The notes under the pieces are model-generated. The model saw nothing but the letters and a program-made list of their open reading frames with translations. It was not told the origin of the DNA and made no database searches. Both the position numbers and the translations under genes were made by a program. DNA of 64,000 nucleotides from Streptomyces litmocidini. Its GTDB lineage: Bacteria; Actinomycetota; Actinomycetes; Streptomycetales; Streptomycetaceae. Shown piece by piece: positions 47,700 through 56,423 of the stretch; position 1 is the stretch's first letter; each line of letters begins with the position of its first letter. The stretch is taken from NCBI RefSeq assembly GCF_014649755.1, contig NZ_BMTQ01000002.1:572761-636760 (forward strand), given 5' to 3'.

Positions 47700-48010
47700 C
47701 GCCCGCCCCCGTTGCGGGCCACACCCGCCGGGCGGTGCCCGCCGGGCCGCACCCGCCGGGGCGGTGCCCACCCCTCGCGCCCCGCCGTTGTGGGCAGTCG
47801 TTCCGCTAGGGCGGAACGGGTGGGCACAACGGACGGCGCCCTTGCCGGCGCCCGAGGCTCCCGCGCCTTGACCCGCACCGAACGTGCGCCGCACGACGTG
47901 GTGCGGGTCGGGGCGCGGAACGCGGAGGCGCCGCTGATGGGCGCCGTCCCGTGTGCCCACCCGTCCCGCCCAGCGGGACGATTGCCCACACGGAGGTGGG
48001 CGGGGGCGCC
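47700..48010. repeat. Dispersed palindromic element, copy B
   Basis: This is the inverted counterpart of copy A at 37196-37480. The clearest match is 47770-47990, with two terminal hairpins (GTTCCGC-CTAG-GCGGAAC type at about 47795-47825 and CGTCCCGC/GCGGGACG at about 47955-47980) around a central GAACGTGCGCCGCA. Beyond it, to 48360, units like GGGCGCGGGCCCACACGGCGGG recur many times. No gene is seen in 47687-48408. Confidence 0.82.
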
Positions 48011-48408
48011 GCCCAGCAGGGCGCGGCCCCACACGGCGGGTGGGCCGGGGCAACGCCCCGCAGGGCGCGGGCCCCACACGGCGAGTGGGCGGGGGCGCCG
48101 CCCAGCAGGGCGTGGGCCCACACGGCGGGCGGGGGGAGGGGCGCCGCCCCGTCGGGCGCGCGTCCCCACGGGCAGGGGCGGGCGCCGCCGCAGGGCGCGG
48201 GCCCACACGGCGGGTGGCGGAAGCGGCTCCGCCCGCCGGGCGCGGGCTCGTACGGGCGGGAGCACCGTCCAGCGAGGCGCGGCCCCAGCGGGGTGGCAGG
48301 GGGCCGGGGCCGCTCGCCCCCACGGGGGTGGGGCGGGCGGCCCCGTGCGGGCGGGGCGGTGACCCGGCTCCGACCCCGGTCACCGCCCCGTCGTCCCACC
48401 ATGGCCGC

Positions 48409-50505
48409 TCAGCGGGTGAGGCGCCATGCGGGAAGCGCCGCCGAGACGACCGCGACCGTCGCGCAGGTGCCCGCCGCCGCGCCGATCACCGTCCACGGGA
48501 GGGCCAGGACCACGGGTGCCGAGAGGGCCGCGAGGCCCGCCCCCAGGGCACCCAGGACGACGCCCGTCACCGCCAGGCCGAGCCCCGTGCCGATGGCGAC
48601 GGCGAGCGCCGCCTCGCCGGTCACGACCCGCAGGATCTGGCCACGGGTGGCTCCGGCGAGCCGCAGCGAGGCCAGTTCTCCGCCCCGTACGGAGGTCGCC
48701 ATCAGCAGGGTGTTGGCGAGGCCGATCACCGTGTAGACGAGGGCGATGCCGAGGACCAGGATCATGCCGAGACGGTTCTGTGGGCTGCCCTTCGAAGGCC
48801 GGTGCGCGGAGGAGACGGTTCCGCCGCTCGCCTCCAGGGCCCGGACCGTCGCCGTCCCGCCCCCGCGCGCGTCGATCCGGTCCGGGGCGGAGCCCGGCGC
48901 GTTCGCCGGGGTGACGTACGGCCCGTTGTCGCCGGTCCCGAGCGCGAGGACGGCCGCGACCCGGAGCCGTACCGGACCGCTCCCGTCCGCCCGCCACACC
49001 TCCACCGCCTCGCCGACCCGGTGCCGCTCGAACTCCTCGTTGACGACGATCGACCGGTCGTCCAGGTCCCGCAGGTCCCCGGCGACCACCGGCAGCCGGG
49101 CGAGCTCCGCGAACGCGGCCGGGTCGGCGACCGTCCGCGCCCCGTACTTCACGACGGCCTCGGCCCCGTCCCGTACGAAGACGGAGGTCGCCCCGGTGGG
49201 GGACACCACGGCCCCGTGCGGCGCCGCCACCGGCTTCAGGTCCTCCCCGTGCGCCACGTACTGGGCGGCCGTCTGTTCCCGCGACTCCGCCTCCTTCGCG
49301 CGCGTGACGCTCGTCGCCGAGCCGAACAGCGTCCCGGCGAGCGCCACGGTCACGAGGACGGGCGCGGCGACGGCGGCGGTGCGGCGGACGGCGGCCGCGC
49401 TGTTCTCCCGCACGAGCGTCCCCACCGCGCCGCGCGACCGCAGCAGCCGGGCCACCGGCCGTACGAGGAGCGGGGAGAGCAGGGCGACGCCGGTGATCAG
49501 GAGCATGGGGAGGGTCGTGTACGTCTTCCGCTTGAGCAGTGCGGACGGCTCGGCGGCACAGGTCCAGACGAGGAGACCGAGCCCGGCCAGGAGCAGGCCG
49601 GTGCCGAGGACGGCCCGGCCGAGGGGCAGGACGTCGGCGTCGACGTCCGCCTCCCGCAGCGCGGCCGTCGGGCCGACCTTCCCGGCCCGCCGGGACGCGG
49701 CGACGGCACCGGCCAGGGCGACGGTCACGCCGGTCCAGAAGGCCGTGTGGAACGGCCAGGAGGCTTCGCCGATCGTGAACCACGCGGGCGCGAGGCCGCC
49801 GTCGACGAGGGCCCGGGCGAGGAGGGGCGCGCCGAGGGCGCCGAGTGCGCACCCGGTGGCGGAGGCGAGCACGCCGAGCACCGCCGCCTCGGCGAGGAGG
49901 AGCCGCCGGATCTGGCCGGGGGTGGCCCCGGCGGTCCGCAGGAGCCCGAACTCGCGTCGGCGCAGCGCGACGGCGAAGGCGAAGGTGGAGGCGACGACGA
50001 AGACGGAGACGAAGGCGGTGACGCCGCCGGAGGTGCCGAGGAGGGCGCCCAGGGTGACGAGTGCGCGGGCGTCCCGCTCGGGGTCGGGATCGGCCCGTGT
50101 GCGCTCGCTCCCGGTGAGGACCCGGGCGCGGTCGCCGACGAGCGCCCGGACCTCGGCGGCGGGGGCGTCGACGCCGACGGCGTCGGGGCCGCCGGAGGCG
50201 GTGACGGTCCAGCGGGCGCGGAGCTCGCGGACCACTCGGCCGTCCACAGGCTGTGGACGGTCGAGCCGCAGCTCCACGGGCACGGTGCGGGGCCCGCGCC
50301 GCACGTCCAGTGTCAGCCGGTCCTGGCCCTGGACGACGACGGGCGAGGAGGCGAACCGCCGGGGAGAGCGCTCGGGAGCGTGAGAGGTGGCGGAGAGGCC
50401 GAGCCCCATGGTGGCGAGCAGCCCGACGCCGAGCGCGAGCGCGACGAACCCGCCGAGGAAGGAGGCCCAGCGGTCCCGGAGGCCGGAGAGGACGACGGTC
50501 AGCAC
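48409..50505 (-). CDS. ABC transporter permease, FtsX/MacB-like
   Basis: The 698-residue membrane protein has an N-terminal helix (LSGLRDRWASFLGGFVALALG), an extracellular domain, and helices in two blocks (about 170-400 and the last 130 residues). REFGLLRTAGATPGQ and ELASLRLAGATRGQ are the coupling motifs of this fold. GTG 50505 overlaps the ATPase stop by 7 nt. It is an exporter of unknown substrate and has no two-component system beside it. Confidence 0.88.
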   Translation of the reverse strand: MLTVVLSGLRDRWASFLGGFVALALGVGLLATMGLGLSATSHAPERSPRRFASSPVVVQGQDRLTLDVRRGPRTVPVELRLDRPQPVDGRVVRELRARWTVTASGGPDAVGVDAPAAEVRALVGDRARVLTGSERTRADPDPERDARALVTLGALLGTSGGVTAFVSVFVVASTFAFAVALRRREFGLLRTAGATPGQIRRLLLAEAAVLGVLASATGCALGALGAPLLARALVDGGLAPAWFTIGEASWPFHTAFWTGVTVALAGAVAASRRAGKVGPTAALREADVDADVLPLGRAVLGTGLLLAGLGLLVWTCAAEPSALLKRKTYTTLPMLLITGVALLSPLLVRPVARLLRSRGAVGTLVRENSAAAVRRTAAVAAPVLVTVALAGTLFGSATSVTRAKEAESREQTAAQYVAHGEDLKPVAAPHGAVVSPTGATSVFVRDGAEAVVKYGARTVADPAAFAELARLPVVAGDLRDLDDRSIVVNEEFERHRVGEAVEVWRADGSGPVRLRVAAVLALGTGDNGPYVTPANAPGSAPDRIDARGGGTATVRALEASGGTVSSAHRPSKGSPQNRLGMILVLGIALVYTVIGLANTLLMATSVRGGELASLRLAGATRGQILRVVTGEAALAVAIGTGLGLAVTGVVLGALGAGLAALSAPVVLALPWTVIGAAAGTCATVAVVSAALPAWRLTR

Positions 50506-51458
50506 GCCGCACCCCCGAAGCCGGCCTCGACCGCGTCCGTCCCGCCGCTCGTCCGGCGCCCCGTGCCGCCGTCCGTCCCGCCGCTCGTCCGGCGGCCCGT
50601 GCCGCCACCCGTGCCGCCCTCCGTCCCGCCACTCGTCCGGCGGCCCGTCCGGCCGCCCGTGCCGCCCTCCGTCCCGCCACTCGTCCGGCGGCCCGTCCGG
50701 CCGCCCGTCTCCAAGGCCGTCATCCGTGCCGTGACCGACTCCACGGTCGGGGCCGTCAGTTCGCCCGCGAGGTGCCCGTCCACCAGGAAGACCACGCGGT
50801 CCGCGCGGGACGCCGCCACCGGGTCGTGGGTGACCATGACGATCGTCTGGCCGTCGTGGTCGACGAGGTCCCGCAGCATGTCGAGGACCTCGCGGCTCGT
50901 CGTCGAGTCGAGCGCGCCGGTCGGTTCGTCGCCGAAGAGGACGGCGGGCCGGGTGATCAGCGCGCGGGCGATCGCGACCCGCTGCTGCTGGCCGCCGGAC
51001 AGTTCGCCGGGCCGGTGGCGTTCCCGGCCGGCGAGCCCTACGCGCGCGAGGGCCTCCCGTACCTCCCCGCGGGACGGGCGGCGGCCGGCGAGCCGGAGCG
51101 GGAGGGCCACGTTCTGCGCGGCGGTCAGGGAGGGCAGCAGGTTGAAGGACTGGAAGACGAAGCCGATCCGCTCCCGCCGCAGCAGCGTGAGGCGCCGTTC
51201 GCCCAGCCCGTCCAGGACGACGCCGCCGACCTCCACGGTCCCCGCGGTGGGCCGGTCGAGCCCGGCGGCGCACTGGAGGAGCGTGGACTTGCCGGAACCG
51301 GAGGGCCCCATGACGGCGGTGAAGGTCCCGGTACGGAAGTCGAGGTCGACGCCGTCGAGGGCACGGACGTCCCGGTGGTGCCGGGCGAGCCCCCGGAGCC
51401 GTACGGCAGGGGCGGCGGCAGCGGCGGGAGAAGCGGCGGCGGCGGTGGTCGTGGTCAT
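50499..51458 (-). CDS. ABC transporter ATP-binding protein with repetitive Gly/Thr/Arg tail
   Basis: The 319-residue protein has a canonical ATPase domain to about residue 240 (GPSGSGKST, LSGGQQQR, VLFGDEPT, VTHD). A low-complexity tail of about 65 residues follows, built from GRRTSGGTxGGTG-type repeats and absent from the first ABC pair. ATG 51458. The tail could be a tether or a product of repeat expansion. Confidence 0.9.
   Translation of the reverse strand: MTTTTAAAASPAAAAAPAVRLRGLARHHRDVRALDGVDLDFRTGTFTAVMGPSGSGKSTLLQCAAGLDRPTAGTVEVGGVVLDGLGERRLTLLRRERIGFVFQSFNLLPSLTAAQNVALPLRLAGRRPSRGEVREALARVGLAGRERHRPGELSGGQQQRVAIARALITRPAVLFGDEPTGALDSTTSREVLDMLRDLVDHDGQTIVMVTHDPVAASRADRVVFLVDGHLAGELTAPTVESVTARMTALETGGRTGRRTSGGTEGGTGGRTGRRTSGGTEGGTGGGTGRRTSGGTDGGTGRRTSGGTDAVEAGFGGAAC
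50540..50712. repeat. Coding tandem repeat at the ABC ATPase C-terminus
   Basis: Units containing CGCTCGTCCGGC or CACTCGTCCGGCGGCCCG recur four to five times, separated by CCGTGCCGCC or CCGTCCGGCC spacers. The array encodes the Gly/Thr/Arg tail in frame and is a likely site of length variation. Confidence 0.85.
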
Positions 51459-51528
51459 GGCTCAAGCGAACCGTTCCGGCCCGTCCCGATCACGACCACC
51501 ACCGGGCGTCCCGGAGGTGGGCCTGGCC

Positions 51529-51972
51529 CTACCCCTCCCGTACCGCCTCCACGAACACCTCCGGCGCGTCGAGGGGTTCGCGCCCGCCGAGCAGCGCGCG
51601 CAGGTCGCTCCGCTCCGCACCCGTGCCGTCCATGAAGCCGTGGGCGATCGCCGCGTACGTGCTCGCCGGCATCGGCACCCGGAAGGGGGCGGCCCCGGCG
51701 GCGGAGATCGCGGCCTCGTGGCGGGCGATCGCGACGTCGTCCTCCCCGTACCCGGCGGATATGGGGAGGAGGGTCTCCACGCCGGCGAAGGCCTCCGGGA
51801 GGGTCTCCGGGGCGTCGAAGTCGAGCGGGCGGGTGCCGGGAAGCCCGGCACGGGTGCCGAGGACGACGTCGTCGCGGCCGGCGAGCCGCTCGGCGACGAG
51901 AGAGCCGAGGGCGCCGGAGACGCCGGTGACGAGCAGCGTGGATTCCCCGGGGGCCGTGATGGCTGAGACCAT
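51529..51972 (-). CDS. NmrA-like NAD(P)-binding protein, internally shortened
   Basis: The 147-residue protein starts with a dinucleotide-binding segment (LLVTGVSGALGSLVAERLAGRDDVVLGTR) and continues through FAGVETLLPISAG. It then passes quickly to the family's C-terminal AAIAHGFMDGTGAERSDLRALLGGREP. Full NmrA-type proteins have about 280 residues, so roughly 130 residues of the middle are missing in frame. It may be a decayed gene still open, or a minimal variant. The divergent HxlR gene is the usual regulator of such oxidoreductases. Confidence 0.7.
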   Translation of the reverse strand: MVSAITAPGESTLLVTGVSGALGSLVAERLAGRDDVVLGTRAGLPGTRPLDFDAPETLPEAFAGVETLLPISAGYGEDDVAIARHEAAISAAGAAPFRVPMPASTYAAIAHGFMDGTGAERSDLRALLGGREPLDAPEVFVEAVREG

Positions 51973-52011
51973 CGTGATCGGACGGACAGGAGTGCGGAAG
52001 GAGGCACATTG

Positions 52012-52404
52012 ATGTCGGAGGGGCACACGGAGGTGACCACCGAGCCCTTGGTCAGCTGTGCCGAGGACTGCGGGGTGCGGGACGTCCGGGACCGGCTCGG
52101 CGACAAGCGGACGGTCCACGTCGTCGTCGAACCGGCCGCCGGACCGCGGCGGTTCAAGGGGCTCCAGCGGCTCGTCACCGGCGTCTCGCAGCGGATGCCG
52201 ACGCTCACGCTGCGCCGCCTCGAACGGGACGGGCTCGTCTCGCGGACGGTGTGCCCGACGACCCCGCCGCAGGTGGAGTACGCGCTGACCGGGACCGGGC
52301 ACAGCATGACCCACCTCATCAAGCAGCTGATCGACTGGTCGCTCGACCACCGCGCGGTGATCGCCCGGCCGCGCGGGGAATGGGACGCGAGGGGCACGGC
52401 GTGA
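52012..52404 (+). CDS. HxlR-family transcriptional regulator
   Basis: The 130-residue winged-helix protein has CGVRDVRDRLGDKRTVHVV, RRFKGLQRLVTGVSQRMPTLTLRRLERDGLVSRTV, PPQVEYALT and a helical dimerisation end, the full HxlR layout. A cysteine pair near the start (CAEDCGVRD) may sense redox or electrophiles. GGAAGGAGG precedes ATG 52012. It is divergent from the NmrA-like gene with only 39 bp between starts, and it overlaps the next gene by 4 nt (GTGA). Confidence 0.88.
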   Translation: MSEGHTEVTTEPLVSCAEDCGVRDVRDRLGDKRTVHVVVEPAAGPRRFKGLQRLVTGVSQRMPTLTLRRLERDGLVSRTVCPTTPPQVEYALTGTGHSMTHLIKQLIDWSLDHRAVIARPRGEWDARGTA

Positions 52405-53525
52405 GTGGCGGCACCACCATCGACAGGGCCTTCGAGGCGCTGTACGCGAGCGACGACGGCTCCCTCGACACGGCGGCCTCCCTGCTCGCCGCCGACCCGG
52501 GCGCGGACGCGGAACGGGCCCGGCGGGGCGAGGAGTTCGTACGGACGCTGTGGGGACGGGGCTGGCAGCCGGCCGACCTGGTCCGCGTGGCGCGCCGCGA
52601 ACTCGCCGACGAGCACGTACGGCTGCTCACCGGGCTGATCAGGACGGAGACGGCCCGGTACGAGCGGCTGCCGCACCGCTGGCAGGCGCAGATCGACGCA
52701 CTGGACGCGGCGGAGGGCGGGCGTCCCGCGGACCGCTTCTCGCAGGCGACGACCGTCCTGGAGCTGTACCGGCTGCTCGTCCGGCTGCCGCGCCTGGACG
52801 CGGTGGGCCCCGTCCCCGGGGAGGCACTGCCGCCCGCGGCGGCGGGCGAGCCCCGGATGCTCACCCGGATCAGGGCGCTGCTCGCGAAGGCGGAGGCGAC
52901 GGGCTACCCGGACGAGGCGGAGGCGCTGACGGCCAAGGCCCAGGAACTCATGGCCCGGCACAGCCTGGACGAGGCCACGCTCGCGGCGGGGGCGCCGTCC
53001 CCGGAGACGCCGGGCGCGATCCGGATCGGGGTGGAGCCGCCCTACGAACAGGCGAAGGCGATCCTGCTCGACGCGGTGGCGACGGCGAACCACTGCCGGG
53101 CCGTGTGGAACGAGGCGTACGGCTTCTCGACGGTCGTCGGCTTCGAGGCGGACCTCGACCCGGTCGAGCTGCTCTACACCTCGCTCCTCGTCCAGGGCAC
53201 GGCGGCGATGACGCGGGCGGAGGCGGAGCAGCGGGCGGGCGGCCGCAGGCGCACGAAGTCGTTCCGCCAGTCCTTCCTCCTCGCGTACGCGAACCGGCTC
53301 GGCGCCCGGCTCTCGGCGACGTCCCGGCGGGTGGCGGCGGAAGCCCCGACGCTCCTCCCGGCCCTCGCGTCGCGCGAGGTCGCGGTGTCGGCCCGCACGG
53401 ACGAACTCTTCCCGGAGACGAGGGCGACGCGGGTGCGGGCGGCGTGGGACGAGGCGGGCTGGAACCACGGCGCGACGGCCGCCGACGCCGCCGGTCTCCA
53501 CCCGAACCGTCCCCGCTTGCCGTAG
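52401..53525 (+). CDS. DUF2786-containing protein
   Basis: The 374-residue protein has a middle segment MLTRIRALLAKAEATGYPDEAEALTAKAQELMARHSL that fits DUF2786. The flanking regions are helical and charged, with a later FRQSFLLAYANRLGARL segment. No catalytic motif was recognised. GTG 52401 overlaps the HxlR stop. Function unknown; family members occur in actinobacteria and phages. Confidence 0.78.
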   Translation: MSGGTTIDRAFEALYASDDGSLDTAASLLAADPGADAERARRGEEFVRTLWGRGWQPADLVRVARRELADEHVRLLTGLIRTETARYERLPHRWQAQIDALDAAEGGRPADRFSQATTVLELYRLLVRLPRLDAVGPVPGEALPPAAAGEPRMLTRIRALLAKAEATGYPDEAEALTAKAQELMARHSLDEATLAAGAPSPETPGAIRIGVEPPYEQAKAILLDAVATANHCRAVWNEAYGFSTVVGFEADLDPVELLYTSLLVQGTAAMTRAEAEQRAGGRRRTKSFRQSFLLAYANRLGARLSATSRRVAAEAPTLLPALASREVAVSARTDELFPETRATRVRAAWDEAGWNHGATAADAAGLHPNRPRLP

Positions 53526-53655
53526 CGCCCCCGGCCGGGCGCGGGCCGCACCCACCGGCCCGACGCCAACGCCGCGGGGGAGGGAGACCCCGGCGGCGGC
53601 CCGGATCGTGTGGTTACCGACCGTTTGGGGTGGTTTCGCGGATACGCTCTGGAGC

Positions 53656-55725
53656 ATGAGCTGGCTCCGGGCGCTGAAGGAGACCGCCCGCTCCGGGCTC
53701 ACCGTCGAGCGGCGGCGGCTCGAACCCGTCGTCGCGGCCCGCGGCGCCCTCGGCCTCGCCCTGGTCGTCGGCCTCTCCCTCGCCCTCTTCGGCCCCGCCG
53801 TCGCCGTCTCCTCCGCCTTCGGCGCCTTCCAGGCGGCCATCGCCACCTTCCAGCGTTCCTGGCGCCCCCGCCCCACCCTCGCCCTGGCCTCCGGCGCCAG
53901 CCTCGCCGTCTCGACGTTCCTCGGCTACCTCACGGGCGCGCACGAGGCCCTCTTCCTCGCCCTGCTGCTCCTCTGGACCTTCCTGGCGGGTCTGGCCTGG
54001 GCCGCGGGCCCGACCGCCGGCATCATCGCCTCCTCCAACGTGGCGATCATGCTGGTGACGGTCACGCTCCCGACCTCCGTCGCCACCGCTGCGGGTCACG
54101 CCCTCGTGATCTTCGCGGGCGGAGCCGCCCAGGCCGCCCTCGTCGTCCTCCTTCCCGTCCGCCGCTGGGGCGCCCAGCGCGACGCCCTCGCGGACGCGCT
54201 CGCCGCGGAGGCGGACTACGCCCGCCGGCTGCGCCACGATCCGGTCGCCCCGTTCGATCCCGTACCGCTCATGACGGCGCGGAGCGCGGCCGCCGTGACG
54301 CCCCGCCAGGCCAGGACCCGCCCGGCGGAGCTGCACGGTGCGCGGGGGGTCGCGGAACGGATCCGCCCGGTGCTCGCCTCGCTCGCGGACCCCGCGGTCG
54401 GCGTGCCGGAGGAGGGGCCGGAACGGGCCCGGGTGCGGGAGCTGCTGGCCGCGGCGGCCGAGGTGCTGGACGCCGCGGCGCACGCGATCCGGCACGGCGA
54501 GCCGATGACGGCGCCGCCGCCCGCGCTCGCCGCGCTCCGCACCCCGGACACCGGCGCGGTCCTCAAGGGCCCGCCCCACCGGGCGGCCCTCCGCCTGACG
54601 GCCCTGCTCGGCGACGTCGTCGAGGCGGCGGACCCGGGCACGAGGACGCCGGAGGCCCCGGCCGGAGCGGACACCCGCACCCGCCCCACCCTCCTCCGCC
54701 TCGTGCCGGTCGTCGTGGCGGAGGTGCGTGCCGAGCTGCGCCCCGACTCCCCGGTGCTGCGGCACGCGGTCCGCGTCTCGGCGGTCACGGCCGTCGGCTA
54801 CCTGCTGGGCACGTGGCTGCCCTTCGGCCACGGCTACTGGGCGCCGATGGCCTCGGTGATGGTGATGCGCCCGGACTTCTCGCAGACGTACGCGCGCTCG
54901 GTGGCGCGCTTCGGCGGCACCCTGGTCGGGGTGGCCCTGGCGACGGCGGTCGTCCGGTCGGCGCATCCGGGCACGTACCTGTCCGCCGCGCTCGCGGTGG
55001 CGTGCGCGTTCGGGATGTACCTGCTGATGCGGACGGGGTACGCGGCCGGGCAGACCTTCGTCTCCGCGTACGTCGTCTTCCTGCTCGGCATGGCCGGCGC
55101 GGGCCTGACCCAGACCGTGCGGGAGCGGGTCCTGCTGACCCTGCTGGGCGGAATCCTGGCGATGCTGTCGTACGCCGTCTACCCGGCCTGGGAGACGCCC
55201 CGGCTGCGCGGCCGGCTCGCGGACTGGCTGGCGTCGGTCGGCGCGTTCGCGGCCGTCGTCACCGCGCGGTACGCCGATCCTGCCGGTCCGGCCGGCCCCG
55301 ACGTGCGGGAGGCGCTCCTGAGGACCCGCGCGGCCCGGGTCGCCTGGCAGGAGGCGGTGGCCCGGGCGACCCACGAACCGGTGCGGCACCGGGGGCTCTC
55401 GCACGCGGCGGTGGAGCAGGCCGAGCACGCGCTCGCGGAGTTCGGCCGGGTGGCGATGCTCCTGGAGGCGCACCTGCCGGAGCGCGGCACCCCGCCCGTG
55501 CCCGCGGCGGCGGCCCTCGCCGAGTCCCTGCGCCGGTCGACGGAGCGGGGCGCGAAGGAGGTGAGGGAGCGGAGGGAGCCGCACTGGGACGATCTGCGCG
55601 GGACCGTCACGGCCTGGTCGGCGCGGCCGCCGGACCACTTCCTCCTCGACAAGGGCGCCGCCCTGCTCCTGGAGTGCCTGGACGAGCTCACGACGGCCCT
55701 CATGGAGCCGAAGCGGTCCGCGTAG
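53656..55725 (+). CDS. FUSC-family membrane protein (aromatic-acid exporter-like)
   Basis: The 689-residue protein has two membrane blocks (residues about 25-170 and about 375-520), each followed by a cytoplasmic helical domain, as in FUSC/AaeB proteins. The second block contains LPFGHGYWAPMASVMVMRPDFSQTYARS, the FUSC signature region. These proteins export aromatic acids or antibiotics. ATG 53656 is 8 nt after a TACGCT -10 (53643-53648), suggesting a leaderless mRNA; an in-frame start at 53608 is not needed. Confidence 0.87.
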   Translation: MSWLRALKETARSGLTVERRRLEPVVAARGALGLALVVGLSLALFGPAVAVSSAFGAFQAAIATFQRSWRPRPTLALASGASLAVSTFLGYLTGAHEALFLALLLLWTFLAGLAWAAGPTAGIIASSNVAIMLVTVTLPTSVATAAGHALVIFAGGAAQAALVVLLPVRRWGAQRDALADALAAEADYARRLRHDPVAPFDPVPLMTARSAAAVTPRQARTRPAELHGARGVAERIRPVLASLADPAVGVPEEGPERARVRELLAAAAEVLDAAAHAIRHGEPMTAPPPALAALRTPDTGAVLKGPPHRAALRLTALLGDVVEAADPGTRTPEAPAGADTRTRPTLLRLVPVVVAEVRAELRPDSPVLRHAVRVSAVTAVGYLLGTWLPFGHGYWAPMASVMVMRPDFSQTYARSVARFGGTLVGVALATAVVRSAHPGTYLSAALAVACAFGMYLLMRTGYAAGQTFVSAYVVFLLGMAGAGLTQTVRERVLLTLLGGILAMLSYAVYPAWETPRLRGRLADWLASVGAFAAVVTARYADPAGPAGPDVREALLRTRAARVAWQEAVARATHEPVRHRGLSHAAVEQAEHALAEFGRVAMLLEAHLPERGTPPVPAAAALAESLRRSTERGAKEVRERREPHWDDLRGTVTAWSARPPDHFLLDKGAALLLECLDELTTALMEPKRSA

Positions 55726-55740
55726 CTCCACCGGCAGCTA

Positions 55741-55770
55741 TTGACAATGGGATTCGTTTTCATTTACGCT
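55741..55770 (+). promoter_or_regulatory. rpmG promoter with Zur-like box in the spacer
   Basis: TTGACA (55741-55746) and TACGCT (55765-55770) are -35 and -10 with an 18-nt spacer. The -10 is 7 nt from the ATG, so the mRNA may be leaderless. Between them AATGGGATTCGTTTTCATT (55746-55764) resembles the Zur operator (AATGAAAA half-sites); the right half fits well, the left half only partly. Confidence 0.6.
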
Positions 55771-55777
55771 GCACGGC

Positions 55778-55942
55778 ATGGCACGCAATGAACTCCGTCC
55801 CGTCGTCAAGCTCCGGTCCACCGCCGGAACCGGATTCACCTACGTCACCCGCAAGAACCGCCGCAACGACCCCGACCGGCTCGCCCTGCGCAAGTTCGAC
55901 CCGGTCGCCGGCCGGCACGTCGACTTCCGAGAGGAGCGCTGA
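55778..55942 (+). CDS. rpmG: Ribosomal protein L33, zinc-free paralog
   Basis: The 54-residue L33 ([19 protein letters not shown]...) has [21 protein letters not shown] but none of the four zinc-binding cysteines of the C+ form. In Streptomyces such C- ribosomal proteins are made under zinc starvation and are repressed by Zur. The Zur-like box in its promoter fits. It stands alone here; other zinc-free ribosomal protein genes are not in the window. Confidence 0.95.
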   Translation: MARNELRPVVKLRSTAGTGFTYVTRKNRRNDPDRLALRKFDPVAGRHVDFREER

Positions 55943-56019
55943 CGCCCCCCGGCCCGTGGTCCGGCGGGGGATACCCGCCGGTAGAACTCTCCGTCGCGTA
56001 GCCGCTACACCACCCCCTG

Positions 56020-56041
56020 TGCACGTGCATCTGCTCATGCA
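56020..56041 (+). promoter_or_regulatory. 22-bp motif upstream of the DUF397 gene
   Basis: TGCACGTGCATCTGCTCATGCA matches the complement of 57025-57046 at 20 of 22 positions. Both copies face the gene they precede, this one 68 nt before GTG 56110. It contains the palindrome TGCACGTGCA. It is a candidate operator for the XRE regulator encoded at 57265. Confidence 0.65.
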
Positions 56042-56109
56042 GCGGCAAATGAACACAGCTATGATCCGAGGAAGTTGACACCTGCACCAAGCAACTCGGG
56101 GAGCTACCA

Positions 56110-56352
56110 GTGCACCATGCGCCTCACGCGTACAACGGCATGGCGGCCACGGAGCTGCGAGGAGTCGTGTGGCAGAAGAGCCGGCACAGCAACTCCCAGG
56201 GATCCTGCGTGGAGTTCGCCAAGCTGCCGGGGGGCGACGTCGCCGTGCGCAACTCGCGCCACCCCGACGGGCCCGCCCTCGTCTACACCCCGGCGGAGAT
56301 AGAGGCGCTCCTGCTGGGCGTCAAGGACGGGGAGTTCGACCACCTGGTGTGA
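56110..56352 (+). CDS. DUF397 protein
   Basis: The 80-residue protein fits DUF397 (LRGVVWQKSRHSNSQGSCVEFAKLPGGDVAVRNSRHPDGPALVYTPAEIEALLLGVKDGEFDHL). DUF397 proteins accompany XRE/DUF5753 regulators in Streptomyces and probably antagonise or bind them. The GTG start at 56110 follows GGGAGC. The ATPase and XRE genes next door complete the usual trio. Confidence 0.9.
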   Translation: MHHAPHAYNGMAATELRGVVWQKSRHSNSQGSCVEFAKLPGGDVAVRNSRHPDGPALVYTPAEIEALLLGVKDGEFDHLV

Positions 56353-56353
56353 G

Positions 56354-56420
56354 CCGCGGACGGCATGCGGAAGGGCCCCGGCGCACCGTGCGCCGGGGCC
56401 CTTCCGCATGCCGTCCGCGG
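56354..56420. terminator. Perfect 33-bp hairpin between convergent genes
   Basis: Arms 56354-56386 and 56388-56420 are exactly complementary. It lies 2 nt after the DUF397 stop and 3 nt before the ATPase stop on the other strand, so it can terminate both. Confidence 0.88.
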
Positions 56421-56423
56421 GGG

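Noticed and set aside
47700..51966. 1337-codon plus-strand frame through the repeat region and opposite the second ABC genes
   Set aside because: It is low-complexity Gly/Arg/Pro sequence with no domain. The opposite strand holds clear ABC motifs, and the first part is intergenic repeat.
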